Under the pieces are notes generated by a model. It saw only the letters and a list, made by a program, of their open reading frames with translations. It ran no database searches and had not been told where the DNA came from. DNA of 64,000 nt from Trichomonas vaginalis G3 (lineage: Eukaryota; Parabasalia; Trichomonadida; Trichomonadidae), in the NCBI RefSeq assembly GCF_026262505.1, contig NC_067207.1:28984082-29048081 (forward strand), in the 5' to 3' direction. The translations under genes were made by a program, and so were the position numbers. Below are positions 38,259 to 49,967 of this stretch, piece by piece (position 1 is the first letter of the stretch; each line of letters begins with the position of its first letter).

Positions 38259-38779
38259 ATTGATAAACAGTTGTATGGAGTAAAGTTTATGAATGTTTTC
38301 CATTTTACTTTTTTTCCTTGGTTATTTACTTTTTTTTTCCTTCTGTTTCCCTTTATGGGATATGAGTAAGAAATTTTATTTCAACAACTTCTATTGATCA
38401 TATTATTTGATTCGTTGATCTCCAACCCATTCCAGTAATTTTTCATAATCAAAGATTAAAAGCTTGATGCAAAACTTGCAAAAGAAGACTACGCTATACT
38501 CACATACATTGTTTTCGAAACACTTATTAACAATACCATGTTTTTCGATTACAGTTCTATCGTTTATCCATTGACCTTCATCTTTTATTTAAATATCATT
38601 TATTTTCTCTTAGCGAAATCAGTGATCACAGTATAAAGCTTCCACGGAGTTTATTTTTTTAATATTCAAATATTTCTTCCCAACAGCTCAAAAAGGAAGA
38701 TAGGATCGATATGAGCTCATTACAGATATTATTATAATTGTAAATTTGTCCAATTAAATAACTACTATAAAAATTAATC
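38259..38779. other. 3' flank of PLAC8 gene, no gene seen
   Basis: AT-rich spacer with T-runs. No gene, RNA or repeat recognised before element X copy 2. Confidence 0.5.
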
Positions 38780-39010
38780 GAGTAGGGGTAATTTTAGCTA
38801 AAAGTGACACACCCGTGAAGGGTGTGATTACCGATCGGTAATTTCGACAGTTTAGAATTTAAAATTTTTTATGGAACTGTTGCGAGTTTCATAAAGAATT
38901 TAAGGAATATAAGCAAAGATTTGAATCAAAATCTTAGACCCAAGCCGCTCGATTCGCTCGCGGCTTCCGCGAATTACAGATCAGCAAAGATTTGAATCAA
39001 AATCTTCGAA

Positions 39011-39218
39011 AGTAGTATATGTATGCGGGTTGTGTGACTTTTTTTGTAATCGTAAGAATTCTCACATAATTGAATGATTTTTGAACATACTTCTGAATAG
39101 CAGATTTTAAAAATTTATGAATAATTTATAAAAAGTTTTTATTCCTACAATTCCTATATTACCATTAATAAAAAGAATATATTTTTTGCATAGATTCCAA
39201 ATATGGTGTCAATTTTTT
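39011..39218. repeat. Left terminal inverted repeat of P2 (208 bp)
   Basis: AGTAGTATATGTATGCGGGT onward; complement of 59556-59763 at every base I compared. Preceded by TTCGAA (39005-39010). Confidence 0.92.
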
Positions 39219-39230
39219 ATTTAATATAAA

Positions 39231-39596
39231 ATGTATGGAAAAAGAATAATATCTGATTTTGAACATTATTTGATTGATTTACTAATTGATCCACAAAGCT
39301 GTTGTAAAATTAATTTTGAATTTAAAATTAAAGGAACCGTAAATTTTGTATTTATTTATCACTTAAAAGAATATGACCGATATCATAATTTGATATATGA
39401 AACTAATATAATATTTGAAGATAACAAACTTACAAGCTTCGAACATGAAAATGATATAATATTCGAAGATGAAAAAAAGAAAGAGATTGAAAAGCAATTC
39501 AATGAATGCCTTTTAAATACATATGCGCACATTATAAGACATAAAATGAAATTAATTCCTTATTATAAAAATATTTTTTATCTTTATATAAGATGA
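39231..39596 (+). CDS. Uncharacterised P2 protein, 121 aa
   Basis: MYGKRIISDFEHYLIDLLID, beta strands (FEFKIKGTVNFVFIYHLKEY), an acidic middle and a basic C-terminal helix. Intact, directly inside the left terminal repeat with leader TTTTTTATTTAATATAAAATG. No domain recognised. Confidence 0.5.
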   Translation: MYGKRIISDFEHYLIDLLIDPQSCCKINFEFKIKGTVNFVFIYHLKEYDRYHNLIYETNIIFEDNKLTSFEHENDIIFEDEKKKEIEKQFNECLLNTYAHIIRHKMKLIPYYKNIFYLYIR

Positions 39597-39632
39597 CAAA
39601 TAGAAAATTTTTCATCTTTTATTTTATAATAA

Positions 39633-40772
39633 ATGAGTATAACAACTAATTCATTGAAATCTTTAAAGTTCACTAATTCAGAATTAGAAAATATTTTAGA
39701 AAATTTTGGAGACGGTTCTTATCATCCAACATATATGCAGAATGTGAAAGAGTTTTCCAGATTGTTGAATGAATTTAAATATAACGGACCAATTACTAAA
39801 AAGGCTATAATGAGATATTTATATCCCAAAAAAGTTGAAAAACAGGAGAATATTCCTCTTTATGGTCCAGAGGACCTGGGCTCAGAGAGCCTTGAAACAC
39901 CTCCTGAATATTTTGAAGAAAAAATTAAACAAGATGAATATTATAACGATGAGATTGAGAAATTGGAACAATTAAGAAATGAAATAGATGAAAAAATTAA
40001 GGAATTAAGAAATGCTGAGAATGAAGTAGAGGGTTTAATGAATATCCCAGCTTCAGAATCAGAAGTTCAAAAATCACATGAGGAAAGATATAAAAATTAC
40101 TTTTTGGAATCTACTAAAAATTTATTAGATGGTGATATTGACGAAACACTTTCAGAAGAAGGCACAAAATTTATTCATAAACATAAGTTACAATTTATTG
40201 ACGATGGAGATTATCCATGTATATTACTTTCACCTCCTCTTGATTCTGAAAAATTCAAAAAAGCACTGAAAAATGTAACATATGCAACAAATACGATTAA
40301 GAAAGAAGACCATGATATTTACACAAATTATTATTTAAATAAATGTACAGGTGTTGATAAAGTTTTTGATTTGTTAGATAAAATATCAAAAGAAACAATT
40401 GGTACATATAAAATTTTATGCGATTGTGGTTTCATTGTTGAAGATACCGTTGATGTTTCATATGAAAGAACAGCTCCGAAGGAGGACGAAGTGGAAAGAT
40501 CTATTCCATTCGTTATTAAGAACATAAAAGATATGAAAACTTATAAACATTATATTTATTCATTTATTTCAGAAAAAATGGAAGCAACACATAAATCATC
40601 TCGTCATCATTTCATAGCTATTCATACATTCCTTTTCAAAGTTGTGAAATTAAATAAGACAGGAATTAGATTTAATGTATCAGGTTACGCATTCTTGAGT
40701 AAATTAAAATGTATTCGTCACGTTGCAGATGATAAAAATTTGTGTGTTCTTAATTCATTTTATGGACTTTAG
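39633..40772 (+). CDS. Uncharacterised coiled-coil P2 protein, 379 aa
   Basis: Intact and the largest unbroken P2 gene. Helical N-terminus (SELENILENFGDGSYHPTYM), acidic coiled coil at residues ~105-135 (EIEKLEQLRNEIDEKIKELR), then a globular part with a Cys pair (ILCDCGFIVEDTVDVSYERT) and a C-terminal SFYGL. Position before PolB is where Polinton relatives sometimes carry a replication accessory or a terminal protein, but no motif proves it. Its 3' end is followed by the palindrome GGGCACTTTGTGCC. Confidence 0.5.
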   Translation: MSITTNSLKSLKFTNSELENILENFGDGSYHPTYMQNVKEFSRLLNEFKYNGPITKKAIMRYLYPKKVEKQENIPLYGPEDLGSESLETPPEYFEEKIKQDEYYNDEIEKLEQLRNEIDEKIKELRNAENEVEGLMNIPASESEVQKSHEERYKNYFLESTKNLLDGDIDETLSEEGTKFIHKHKLQFIDDGDYPCILLSPPLDSEKFKKALKNVTYATNTIKKEDHDIYTNYYLNKCTGVDKVFDLLDKISKETIGTYKILCDCGFIVEDTVDVSYERTAPKEDEVERSIPFVIKNIKDMKTYKHYIYSFISEKMEATHKSSRHHFIAIHTFLFKVVKLNKTGIRFNVSGYAFLSKLKCIRHVADDKNLCVLNSFYGL

Positions 40773-40850
40773 CCCTGGGCACTTTGTGCCTTGGACTTTA
40801 AAAAAATAAACTTTATTTTTATTTATTTTTTAATTTTTTATTCTTACATA

Positions 40851-43800
40851 ATGAACAAAAATGGAACAGCTAAAATGAATGATAATCAAATAAGAGCCGA
40901 AGGTAGAAGGTTATTTAAACGCTTCTATAATATTCCCGATGGTGTTAATCCTAAAACTCGTAGAAGTTATTTAAATGAAGCCATAGATGTATATGAAGGA
41001 TTTGACATTTCATCAGAAAGTGAGAGGTTAGCAAGAATGTTAAACGTTAATATTGATTTCTATTATTGTGATCCTCAACCAGAAGACGTAGACATAAATA
41101 AGGTAGACTTCCCATTAGTGGATTCAATAATGATAGATCCAGAATTTGAAACAGTAAATATTTTATTAACACAGAGTCCATGTGGAAAACTTCACGCTGA
41201 CAGAATAACAGACGTTGAAGCACTCACAGGATATAAAGTTTGCCCCTTTTGCAAAGAAGAAGTATATTCTATCCGTGATGATCCAGAAAGGAAAAACCAA
41301 AGAAGATTTTTAAAACATTGTGAGAAATGTAAAGAAAATAATGGAAGATTAATTCAAGACGTTCAGTTGCAAAACACACAACAACCATATGCACCACATA
41401 TTACGAAACAGAAGATATATCAATGGCTATTAGCACATAATTTGCAGGAATATTATAAACCAACAAGATATTATATTACTTTTGACTTCGAAACATTAGA
41501 GACTAAAGAAGAACTTCTACTTTCTGAATGTGCAACTTTGAACGCTTACTTAAAACCATTTATGGTATCATCAACGGTTAAATTAAACGATAAAACATAT
41601 ACAAGGAATTTTTGCTTAACTTCGAGTGATTCGTTCATCTCTGATTGGATTGAATTTTTATTTTCAACCTGTTCATTAGTTGCTAAATCAAATATTGAAC
41701 AATATGAAGAATTAATGAAGTCCCATACATTAAATGAGAAACAGAAGGAAGCAATGAAAGAGCTTTTAGATGAAGAATTTAATAAAGTGAATATCATTGG
41801 TTTTAATTCGGGAAAGTTTGATTTAAATTTAATTCTTCGTGATTTAAATACTGCAAAATGGAAGATAAAATCAATGCTGGGTTCTCTTTCAAATTTAAGC
41901 AAGTCATGTAAAGAAAACAAACGTCCATATGAATTGAGATTTATTGACATCAGAAATTATATAGCGGGTGGAACATTAGACCAATTTACTCAAGATTTCG
42001 GAAACAATAAAACACGTGTTAAATCATTCTTCCCATATCAATTCATCACATGGGAGAATTACGAAGAAGAATTATATAAAAAGGAACCATTCACTCAAGA
42101 TTCATTTTATTCAGCATTAACACAAGAAACAATATCCGATTCAGATTATCAAATATATCTCATGATGCTAAAAATTTTGAGAATAGATTAGAATATTTTA
42201 TTCATTATTGCAATAAAGACGTTGAAATTATGATTGACCCAATTGATAAAATTATTGAAGAAACATTTGTTTATAAAATTGACATGCTCCATAATCTTTC
42301 ATTATCATCTAATGCATCAATGATTCGTTACGCGTTTAGCATATAAGAACTTCAATCCTAACGAAACATATCCAGAAGAAGAAAATGTGGAATCAAGTTT
42401 TGAATTAACGAAAAAGTATTGGAAATATAAAATTGAATCATATAAGAAACAAGATGAAAAGGTGAAAAGAGATACCAAAAAATAATGTTTCAATGGATGA
42501 CTATCAATATTTTCACGATTTAATCCTTTCATCTAAATGTAAAATGTGTGGTAAAGCGTTTACATATGCAAATAAACCAACATTGGATAGAATTGATAAT
42601 GAAAAACCACATACTAAAGAAAATTGTCAGTTAATGTGTTGTTATTGCAATGTCGTAAATCAAATAAAGATGAAGAAGTTCAACGTTTAAGAATCAATTT
42701 AAGAAATTATGCATTAAAAAAAAATTACCAAGACTTTAGATTCAGTGGAAGCGTATCACATCCTCCGTAATGGAATTACTGGTGGTTTATCAAATGTTCA
42801 ACATCGTGTTAATCTTAAAGGTATCACCCATATTAATAAACTTTCATATAGTCCAGAAACTAAAACAGTATCAAATGAGGACACTTCCAACATCATGACT
42901 CATTTCGTTGGTGTTGATTTCAATTCATTATATCCTTCATCATTTTCATCAAATCCTCATGATTTCATTCAATACACCGATCATAGAATGTATATGCCGG
43001 GGAGATTAGAAGATGTTTTAATTTGTGATACAGCAACAAAGAAAGCAAAAGCTTTAGGAATTATTAGAAAGAAAAATACTTTATTCGTGGCTGAAGTAAA
43101 GGGTCACATTGATGAAAAGTATATTAATGATTACATAAACTTTTTACCGATAATAAGAAACTTGGATATTATCACAGATGAAAAAACAATTGATGGTTTT
43201 ATGTATAATTACATGAAATCAAACAATCTACCGGTTGACCAGAAACAGAGAAAATTAACTCAGTTAGCATCAACACACAACCAATATCAACCATTTTCTT
43301 CTTATTATCTTTGGTATCTAATAGACAGATTTCATTTTATCATCGATGATATTCAATCAATTTTAACATTTACGAAAAATACTTGTTTTAATGAATTTGC
43401 GAACAAATTTATGAACGAAAGACAAAAGGCTGAATTAGAAGGAAATAAAGGAAAAAGTTTATTTTGCAAAATTTCACTTAATGGATCATATGGTTACGAT
43501 GCAATGAATACACAAAATTACGCAAAGACTAAAATAATGAATGCACAGATGGCACGCGTTGCATGTATGTCAAATAAGTTTAAAAAATAAGAGAAATAGG
43601 TGAGGATACATATCAAGTGATGCTCAAAGATAGATTTTATAGATGTGATACATGTTTACAAGAGGCATTCTTCACTTTAGATAACGCAAAATACTGGTAT
43701 TTGGTTTTCATTTATGATTTTATGTATAAATGCTTGGATGTTAATCGTTTTCATTTCATTGAAGGTGATACTGATTCATCATATTGGGCAATCGCTGGCG

Positions 43801-44300
43801 ACCCAAATCTTCCTAACACTCAAGCATTTTCAAGCGATTGTAACCGATAAAAAATTTTATGATAAAACATTTTCAAATTCGCACCTTTTGATTTCTTCTG
43901 TTTTGATGAGAAATTTAAACCTAAATTAAAGAATAAAGCTGAAGAAAAAGCACATGAGAAGAAGTTATTGGGTTTAGCAATTGAGAAACAAGGAGATACA
44001 TGGTTGCTTTATGCCCTAAGTGTATACATCATTCAACGGAATGATTGGTGAAGACTCCTTCAAAAAGATAGCACAAAAAATGAAAGGTGTTAGTTTAAGA
44101 CAAAATAAGCAATTAACACCTAAAATTATTTGGATATAATAAATGATAAAGTGATATTTGATGGTCAAAATATTAATTTACAACTTAAAAATGGGTCAAT
44201 GACTCGCTTAACAATTGGTAAGACTGCATTAACAGGAGCACACACTAAAAGCTGTATGTTGTGAAAATGGATGTTGTATGCCATTTATTTAATGAAATGC
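40851..44300 (+). pseudogene. Protein-primed family B DNA polymerase, with HNH-like segment, broken
   Basis: N-terminal zinc-like CPFCKEEVYS..CEKCKE; exonuclease motifs YYITFDFETLE and NIIGFNSGKFDLNLI; then an HNH-like segment (CKMCGKAF, TLDRIDNEKPHTKENCQLMC, CYCN, about 42530-42660); polymerase motif A GVDFNSLYPSSF, motif B KISLNGSYGYDAM, motif C FIEGDTDSSYW. All stand in canonical order. Unlike the P1b polymerase it keeps clear exonuclease motifs. It would copy the linear element from protein-primed ends. Leader TTTTTTATTCTTACATAATG. Broken, about five breaks. Confidence 0.85.
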
Positions 44301-44354
44301 CATAGAAGAGACAAAGAGGCGGGCACCCTTAAACATTATTTTATTTTTATATAA

Positions 44355-44892
44355 ATGAATAGCGTAGATTTAAAAATTTTAATTGATGATTTAGTATTTA
44401 ATCAAAATTTTCTTAGTTATTATGAATTAAAATCATATCTCCAAAAATATGATGAAACAATTACAGGTGATGATATGGTGAATACTATCGGTATTATAAA
44501 AACGAAATTTTGAAATATCATGATAAAATAATTAAACGTTTAAGAGAGAACATTAAAGAAGGAAAATATTCAAAGGGAAAAAGTAAATCACAACTTAAAC
44601 AGTTGAAAGATTTCAAAAATAAAGTATTAACTGAAAAAGATATTGATGAATTATATAATTATATAATCCTGAGCCGCAAAAGCCAAAAGAGAAAAGTTTG
44701 GACGTTCAGCAGCTCATAAATGAAGCACAAGCTTTAATTTATGATTCATTAGTTAAAACATATTCAACCCGACTTTTAAATGAAGATCAACTTTTGGAAT
44801 TCATCCTTCAACATAAACTCGAAGCGGGAAAGTATATCAAACCTTTATATACAGCATATTTAAAACAAATGAATAGAATACATCCGAATTAA
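44355..44892 (+). pseudogene. Small helical protein(s) between PolB and integrase, broken
   Basis: MNSVDLKILIDDLVFNQNFL at 44355 after TTTTATTTTTATATAAATG. Then come a basic helical stretch (RLRENIKEGKYSKGKSKSQL) and a last part (LLNEDQLLEFILQHKLEAGK). The final stretch resembles the helical leader found before Polinton integrase cores, so this may be integrase N-terminal sequence or a separate gene. Not recognised further. Confidence 0.4.
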
Positions 44893-44902
44893 TGAAGGGG
44901 GA

Positions 44903-45849
44903 ATGAAATCCAAAATCAAAGCAGATAAAATTAAACCACTTGCAACACCAAAACCTCCAACGACAGTACCTCCCCCTCCAGTTAATCATTCATCATTCAC
45001 TTTATTATATCCATTTCAAACATTAAAGAAACAAAAAGATTTTAAAAAGGGTTTCAAGATATTAAATAAACCAATTGACCCGAAAATTCAACCATTAAAA
45101 GAAAAATTTAGTCGTCCATCATTTGCACCTTCACCTTATTCATACGAAATCGATCATCTGGAATATTCAAAAGGAAATTTACTTATTTATTTGCCATTAA
45201 CATTAACACTAGATATTTATATTGCATTCCGGTGAAAGGGAAAACAGAACAGGAAACAAGAAGAGCTATACAATACTTACTAGATCATGAAAGAGTAGAT
45301 AATATCAGGGTGATGGTGATAAAGGATTTCAGGCAGTTATGACTCATTATTTCCCACAAATTAATTTTTACTTCTCATCCTCTCCATATACGTTTCATAA
45401 TAAAATAGTTGATGCAGTAATGAGAACTCTTAGAGATGCGTTAGGGGTTAACGGTCAGATATACTGGGATGGAAATCATGACTCCATCATACAGCAGTTA
45501 GTATATTATTACAATAATACATGGCATAGAACTATTAACATGAAACCAGTGGAAATGAAAAATGATATTTCAAAAGAATGGGAATATATTAGAAAGCAAA
45601 TGGAAAGGTTGAATGATGTTAAACGTGAACAAATTAATTCGGGCTCATGAATTTTAAACAAGGGGATAAAGTTTTGATTCATCTCGATTATGGAAAAACT
45701 GATAAATCAATGACAAAAAAAGACGAAGATTTGACACAATAGCTGAATTTGTTAGATATATTAACGGCAATGCATTAGTTGAAGTTGACAATAAATTAAT
45801 AGAAATTCCGATTTATTTTATTACTCCATTATATTTAAATAATATTTAA
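44903..45849 (+). pseudogene. Polinton integrase (rve/DDE family), broken
   Basis: A Pro-rich linker (PKPPTTVPPPPVNH) leads to a basic stretch and the core: SYEIDHLEYSKGNL, the GDGDKGFQAVM strand, SSPYTFHNKIVDAVMRTLRD and VYYYNNTWHRTINMKPVEM. A separate C-terminal SH3-like part follows (NFKQGDKVLIHLDYGK, FVRYINGNALVEVDNK). The order matches 29908-30924. It is the likely source of the 6-bp target duplication if made in trans or before decay. Broken, about three breaks. Confidence 0.7.
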
Positions 45850-45868
45850 TTTTTTTATTTCGTAAGAA

Positions 45869-46126
45869 ATGAGTAACAACAAAGCAGTCAAGAGTCCAGA
45901 CGATGAATATAAAAAGAAACTAAACAGAATTAAATCAAAAATATGCTATTACAAAAAGAAGCCACATGTGGTGGGTTGAAAACGATAAAGAAATAATCGA
46001 AAAATTAGAAACTTGCCGTTCAATCCTTAAACTGAGTGAAGCAAAAAAAAAGAATTTAATAGAATAAATAAATTGATTGGAAGAGATGAATTTAATAAAG
46101 ATGAATTTTTAAACTCAATCCAAATT
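45869..46126 (+). pseudogene. Small basic P2 protein, broken
   Basis: MSNNKAVKSPDDEYKKKLNR then basic/aromatic and helical stretches ending LIGRDEFNKDEFLNSIQI. Leader TTTTTTTATTTCGTAAGAAATG. No domain recognised; located before the first repeat array. Confidence 0.35.
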
Positions 46127-46290
46127 TAATTTTTATTCCTCTTCGACAACATCTCTCTTTCCATCATTACTGCATAACCACATTTTCTCAGTTTTAGTGG
46201 TTTGTTATTTTTAACATGTTCTCGCATCATTTTTATCATTTCCTCCCTTGTTATGATTCGTGGTAAATTTTGAGCTTGTGGGTATCCATT
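46127..46290 (-). pseudogene. Small P2 protein of the LT/R-E/D-x-x-K-M-M type
   Basis: Readable segment GYPQAQNLPRIITREEMIKM then MREHVKNNKPLKLRKCGYAV, ending in a basic tail. The ITREEMIKMM stretch matches LLTKDEVNKMM of 49968-50150 and LLTRQQLEKLL of 50177-50329, so three small related proteins lie around the helicase. The start is not clear. Confidence 0.35.
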
Positions 46291-46339
46291 TATGATAAAA
46301 ATAAATTTAAATTATGCTGTCTAAAGTTTGTGAAAGAAT

Positions 46340-47020
46340 TTGCGGAAATCATGTCTTACATTTTTTGAATAAATGAGGGGTCCCTCGTTAATTAACATCT
46401 TTTTGAAAATAGTGACAACATGACATTTTGACACAGGGAAAAAAGGAGGAAATTCATGTCTTACATTTTTGAATAAATGAGGGGTCCCTCGGTTAATTAA
46501 CATCTTTTTGAAAATAGTGACAACATGACATTTTGACAACAGGGGAAAAAAGGAGGAAATTCATGTCTTACATTTTTTGAATAAATGAGGGGTCCCTCGG
46601 TTAATTAACATCTTTTTGAAAATAGTGACAACATGACATTTTGACAACAGGGGAAAAAAAGGAGGAAATTCATGTCTTACATTTTTTGAATAAATGAGGG
46701 GTCCCTCGGTTAATTAACATCTTTTTGAAAATAGTGACAACATGACATTTTGACAACAGGGGAAAAAAAGGAGGAAATTCATGTCTTACATTTTTTGAAT
46801 AAATGAGGGGTCCCTCGGTTAATTAACATCTTTTTGAAAATAGTGACAACATGACATTTTGACAACAGGGGAAAAAAAGGAGGAAATTCATGTCTTACAT
46901 TTTTTGAATAAATGAGGGGTCCCTCGGTTAATTAACATCTTTTTGAAAATAGTGACAACATGACATTTTGACAACAGGGGAAAAAAAGGAGGAAATTCAT
47001 GTCTTACATTTTTTGAATAA
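46340..47020. repeat. Tandem array 1: six ~109-bp units carrying the conserved Polinton repeat
   Basis: Unit: GAGGGGTCCCTCGGTTAATT, AACATCTTTTTGAAAATAGT, GACAACATGACATTTTGACA, then an A/G-rich part, ATTCATGTCTTACATTTTTT and GAATAAAT. Units begin near 46375, 46478, 46586, 46696, 46804 and 46913. Nearly identical to each other. The core matches the single-copy repeats of P1b (22957, 24269, 25519). It lies 5' of the primase-helicase and in opposite orientation to array 2. Confidence 0.9.
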
Positions 47021-47062
47021 AGTTAGTTTTAAAGTTATTTTTATTTTTTTATTCCTATATAA

Positions 47063-49375
47063 ATGACAGCAACAAACAACAACATCGACTTTATCGTTTC
47101 TGATGAAAAAGTTATTGATTCATTAGTTGAAGAATTAGCTGAGGAATTAGTTGTGGCAGAAACTAAAACCCTCAACGAAAGAATTGGTGAAAACAAGATT
47201 GATTTACATAACTACCTCAAACATGATGGAGGAAGAGGAAGGAAAACTGGTATGGCTTTATTAGTAAATAAAATTCCAAATTTAACTATTATAGATGTTG
47301 ATATCAATAAATCGTTCAATGATGAACTTAAAGAAACAGTAAGAAAAGATATTTTATCAAAACTTTCAGATAAAGATGTTATCGTTAAAACCGCTTCAGG
47401 AGGTCTTCACATTTATTGCAACACTAATTTCTTCTATTCAACCTCGAACAGAATGATTAAATGTTATTCCTGCAATGATTATGATATCGATATCATGACT
47501 TCAATGGATGATTCAAAGCGTTCATTAGTGGTTATGGCTGATTCAAGAGTTCGCAAGAATGCAACAGAACCAATCAATACATACTCATTCATTCGTGGAA
47601 GTTATGATTCAACATTAACTAGAACAGTAAACGATGTATTAAATGATTTGAATATTAAGGTAAGAGTTGAACAGAAGAACGAAGAAATAAAGAATATAAT
47701 GAATGAAGACAAAGATGTAAACATTGACGATAAACTTGCCCAGAGCATAGTTGATGGCATCTGTGATTTTGAAGTACATAATGATGGTGGAAACATGAAT
47801 TTAGAAAAAGAAGTTACATTATTCACACTGTTTCAAGCTAATTCGTTACCTAATCATTTAATTAATGAAGCATACGACAACGTTTATAACTTCTGCAGTT
47901 TAACAGAAAATGCAAAAAGTAATTTTGAAAAAGCACGTAGTAGATATGCACATTTAATGACTTCTCCATTTGTTTTGGTGAAGATTCTGAAACTTTATCA
48001 AAAGGAATATTATGATGAATGTTTTACCTTTATTACGTAAGCCAAAAATAACATTTGATATAAAACTTGATGACTCGTTTTTGATAACAGATATTAGACG
48101 TAAAGCTGAAAATCATCAGTATAAAAACAGTTCTGAAGTAATTGAGGATTTATCACGTGTCATTCGTTTTGTAGATTGTGGAAACAAATATTTCATTCAA
48201 AAAGACTATAATATTCATGATAAAATGAATCAAATATCATTCGTTCTTCAATCAAACATGAAAGAGTCACTCAAAATGATTAAATTATTTAAAGAAGAAG
48301 GTAAAACCATAACAGCATGGGACGTACTACTAAATCAATTATCCTCATTAACCGTTATGGTGTTTGCTTTAAATCTGATTCCCAGATGTTTTCTCAACGT
48401 TTCAAGGTTATAAATACAACGTTCTCGAAAAAGTAGATTACTCAAAAATTGAGATGTTTATGGATTTCATTAAAGAAGTCATTTGTGATAATAACGATGA
48501 AGTGTATAAATACCTTCTCGCTGGATTGCATCAATGATTCAACATCCCGGAATCAAGAATGAAACAGCAATTATTTTGAAAGGACTTCAGGGAATAGGTA
48601 AAAACAGATTTACAGACATTATTTCTGAACTTCTCGCTGGTTATTCATGTAAAAACATTACCGAAATAAGTGAGCTAACGGGTAATTTCAATTCAGTTGT
48701 TGAAAATAAAATGTTTCTTGTACTTAATGAACTCAAGAATGTAGGTGAAGATAGACTCGCAAACTTCAACGCTTTGAAATCAATTATAACGGATAATGAG
48801 ATAAGAATTAATGAAAAGAATCAACCCAGAAGAACTGCTCAGAATGTGCCAATTTTATTTTCGTAACTAATAACGTTTACCCTGTCAAAATTGAAGTTGG
48901 AGACAGAAGATACGTAGTTTTAAAGTTAATGGTAAATTAAGGGTCAATTTGATTACTTCAAGAATTTAATGGATTCATGCACAAAGGAATTTTATGATAA
49001 TTTACTAACATATTTTATCAATTACGACCTTTCATCATTTAATGTACGAATCATACGATGACTGAAGCCAAACAAGATTTAATCGAGTTATCAACAAATC
49101 CTTTAGATGAATGGATAAATACACATTATGATGAATTGTGTGCAGGTATGATGTGTAAAAATGCTCTATTCTGCAAACCATCAGACATGAAAGACAAGAA
49201 TTTTCAAATGAGCATTAAAGATAAATGTGAAAAGAAACAAAGAAAAACAGACGGTAAACATACGTGGTATTATGTTTTGAAAGAAGAAATGAAAGGATTA
49301 TATAAACAGGTTGAACCAAATGATAATGAGGATTCATTTACTGACGATGAAATACCTGTAAATGAAGCTTTATAA
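47063..49375 (+). pseudogene. Primase (AEP-like) plus SF3 helicase, broken
   Basis: N-terminal half is prim-pol-like: GGGRGRKTGMALLVNKIP, LTIIDVDINKSF (metal-binding D-x-D) and VKTASGGLHIYCNTNFF (the S-G-G-x-H motif), the layout of archaeo-eukaryotic primases fused to viral helicases. C-terminal half: Walker A LKGLQGIGKNRFTDII, Walker B-like KMFLVLNELKNVGED, and the tail of a D5-like helicase. P1b keeps the helicase half (16939-18172). Leader TTTTTTTATTCCTATATAAATG. Bracketed by the inverted repeat arrays. Broken, about four breaks. Confidence 0.8.
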
Positions 49376-49404
49376 AGTATGATTTGAATTTATTTTTGCA
49401 TTAA

Positions 49405-49960
49405 TCCCACTATGTTGTCAAAATGTCATGTTGTCATCATTTTCAAAAAGATGTTAATTAACCGAGGGACCGAGGGACCGAGGGACCCCTCATTTATTCA
49501 AAAAATGTAAGACATGAATTTCCTCCTTTTTTCCCCTGTTGTCAAAATGTCATGTTGTCATCATTTTCAAAAAGATGTTAATTAACCGAGGGACCGAGGG
49601 ACCCCTCATTTATTCAAAAAATGTAAGACATGAATTTCCTCCTTTTTTCCCCTGTTGTCAAAATGTCATGTTGTCATCATTTTCAAAAAGATGTTAATTA
49701 ACCGAGGGACCGAGGGACCGAGGGACCCCTCATTTATTCAAAAAATGTAAGACATGAATTTCCTCCTTTTTTCCCCTGTTGTCAAAATGTCATGTTGTCA
49801 TCATTTTCAAAAAGATGTTAATTAACCGAGGGACCGAGGGACCGAGGGACCCTCATTTATTCAAAAAATGTAAGACATGAATTTCCTCCTTTTTTCCCCT
49901 GTTGTCAAAATGTCATGTTGTCATCATTTTCAAAAAGATGTTAATTAACCGAGGGACCCC
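49405..49960. repeat. Tandem array 2: ~120-bp units, inverted relative to array 1
   Basis: Four full units and a partial one, beginning near 49413, 49537, 49658, 49780 and 49900. They carry the complement of the array 1 unit. The units differ mainly in the number of GACCGAGG copies (one to three), a nested short repeat. Lies 3' of the primase-helicase, so the gene sits inside a long inverted repeat. Confidence 0.9.
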
Positions 49961-49967
49961 TCATCAG

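Noticed and set aside
46321-46539. Minus-strand frame of 72 residues
   Set aside because: Lies in the repeat array and repeats its own sequence; a shadow of the tandem units.
46340-47020. CRISPR-like array of regularly spaced repeats
   Set aside because: Units are near-identical over their whole ~109 bp with no unique spacers, and there are no Cas genes; this is a plain tandem array in a eukaryotic element.
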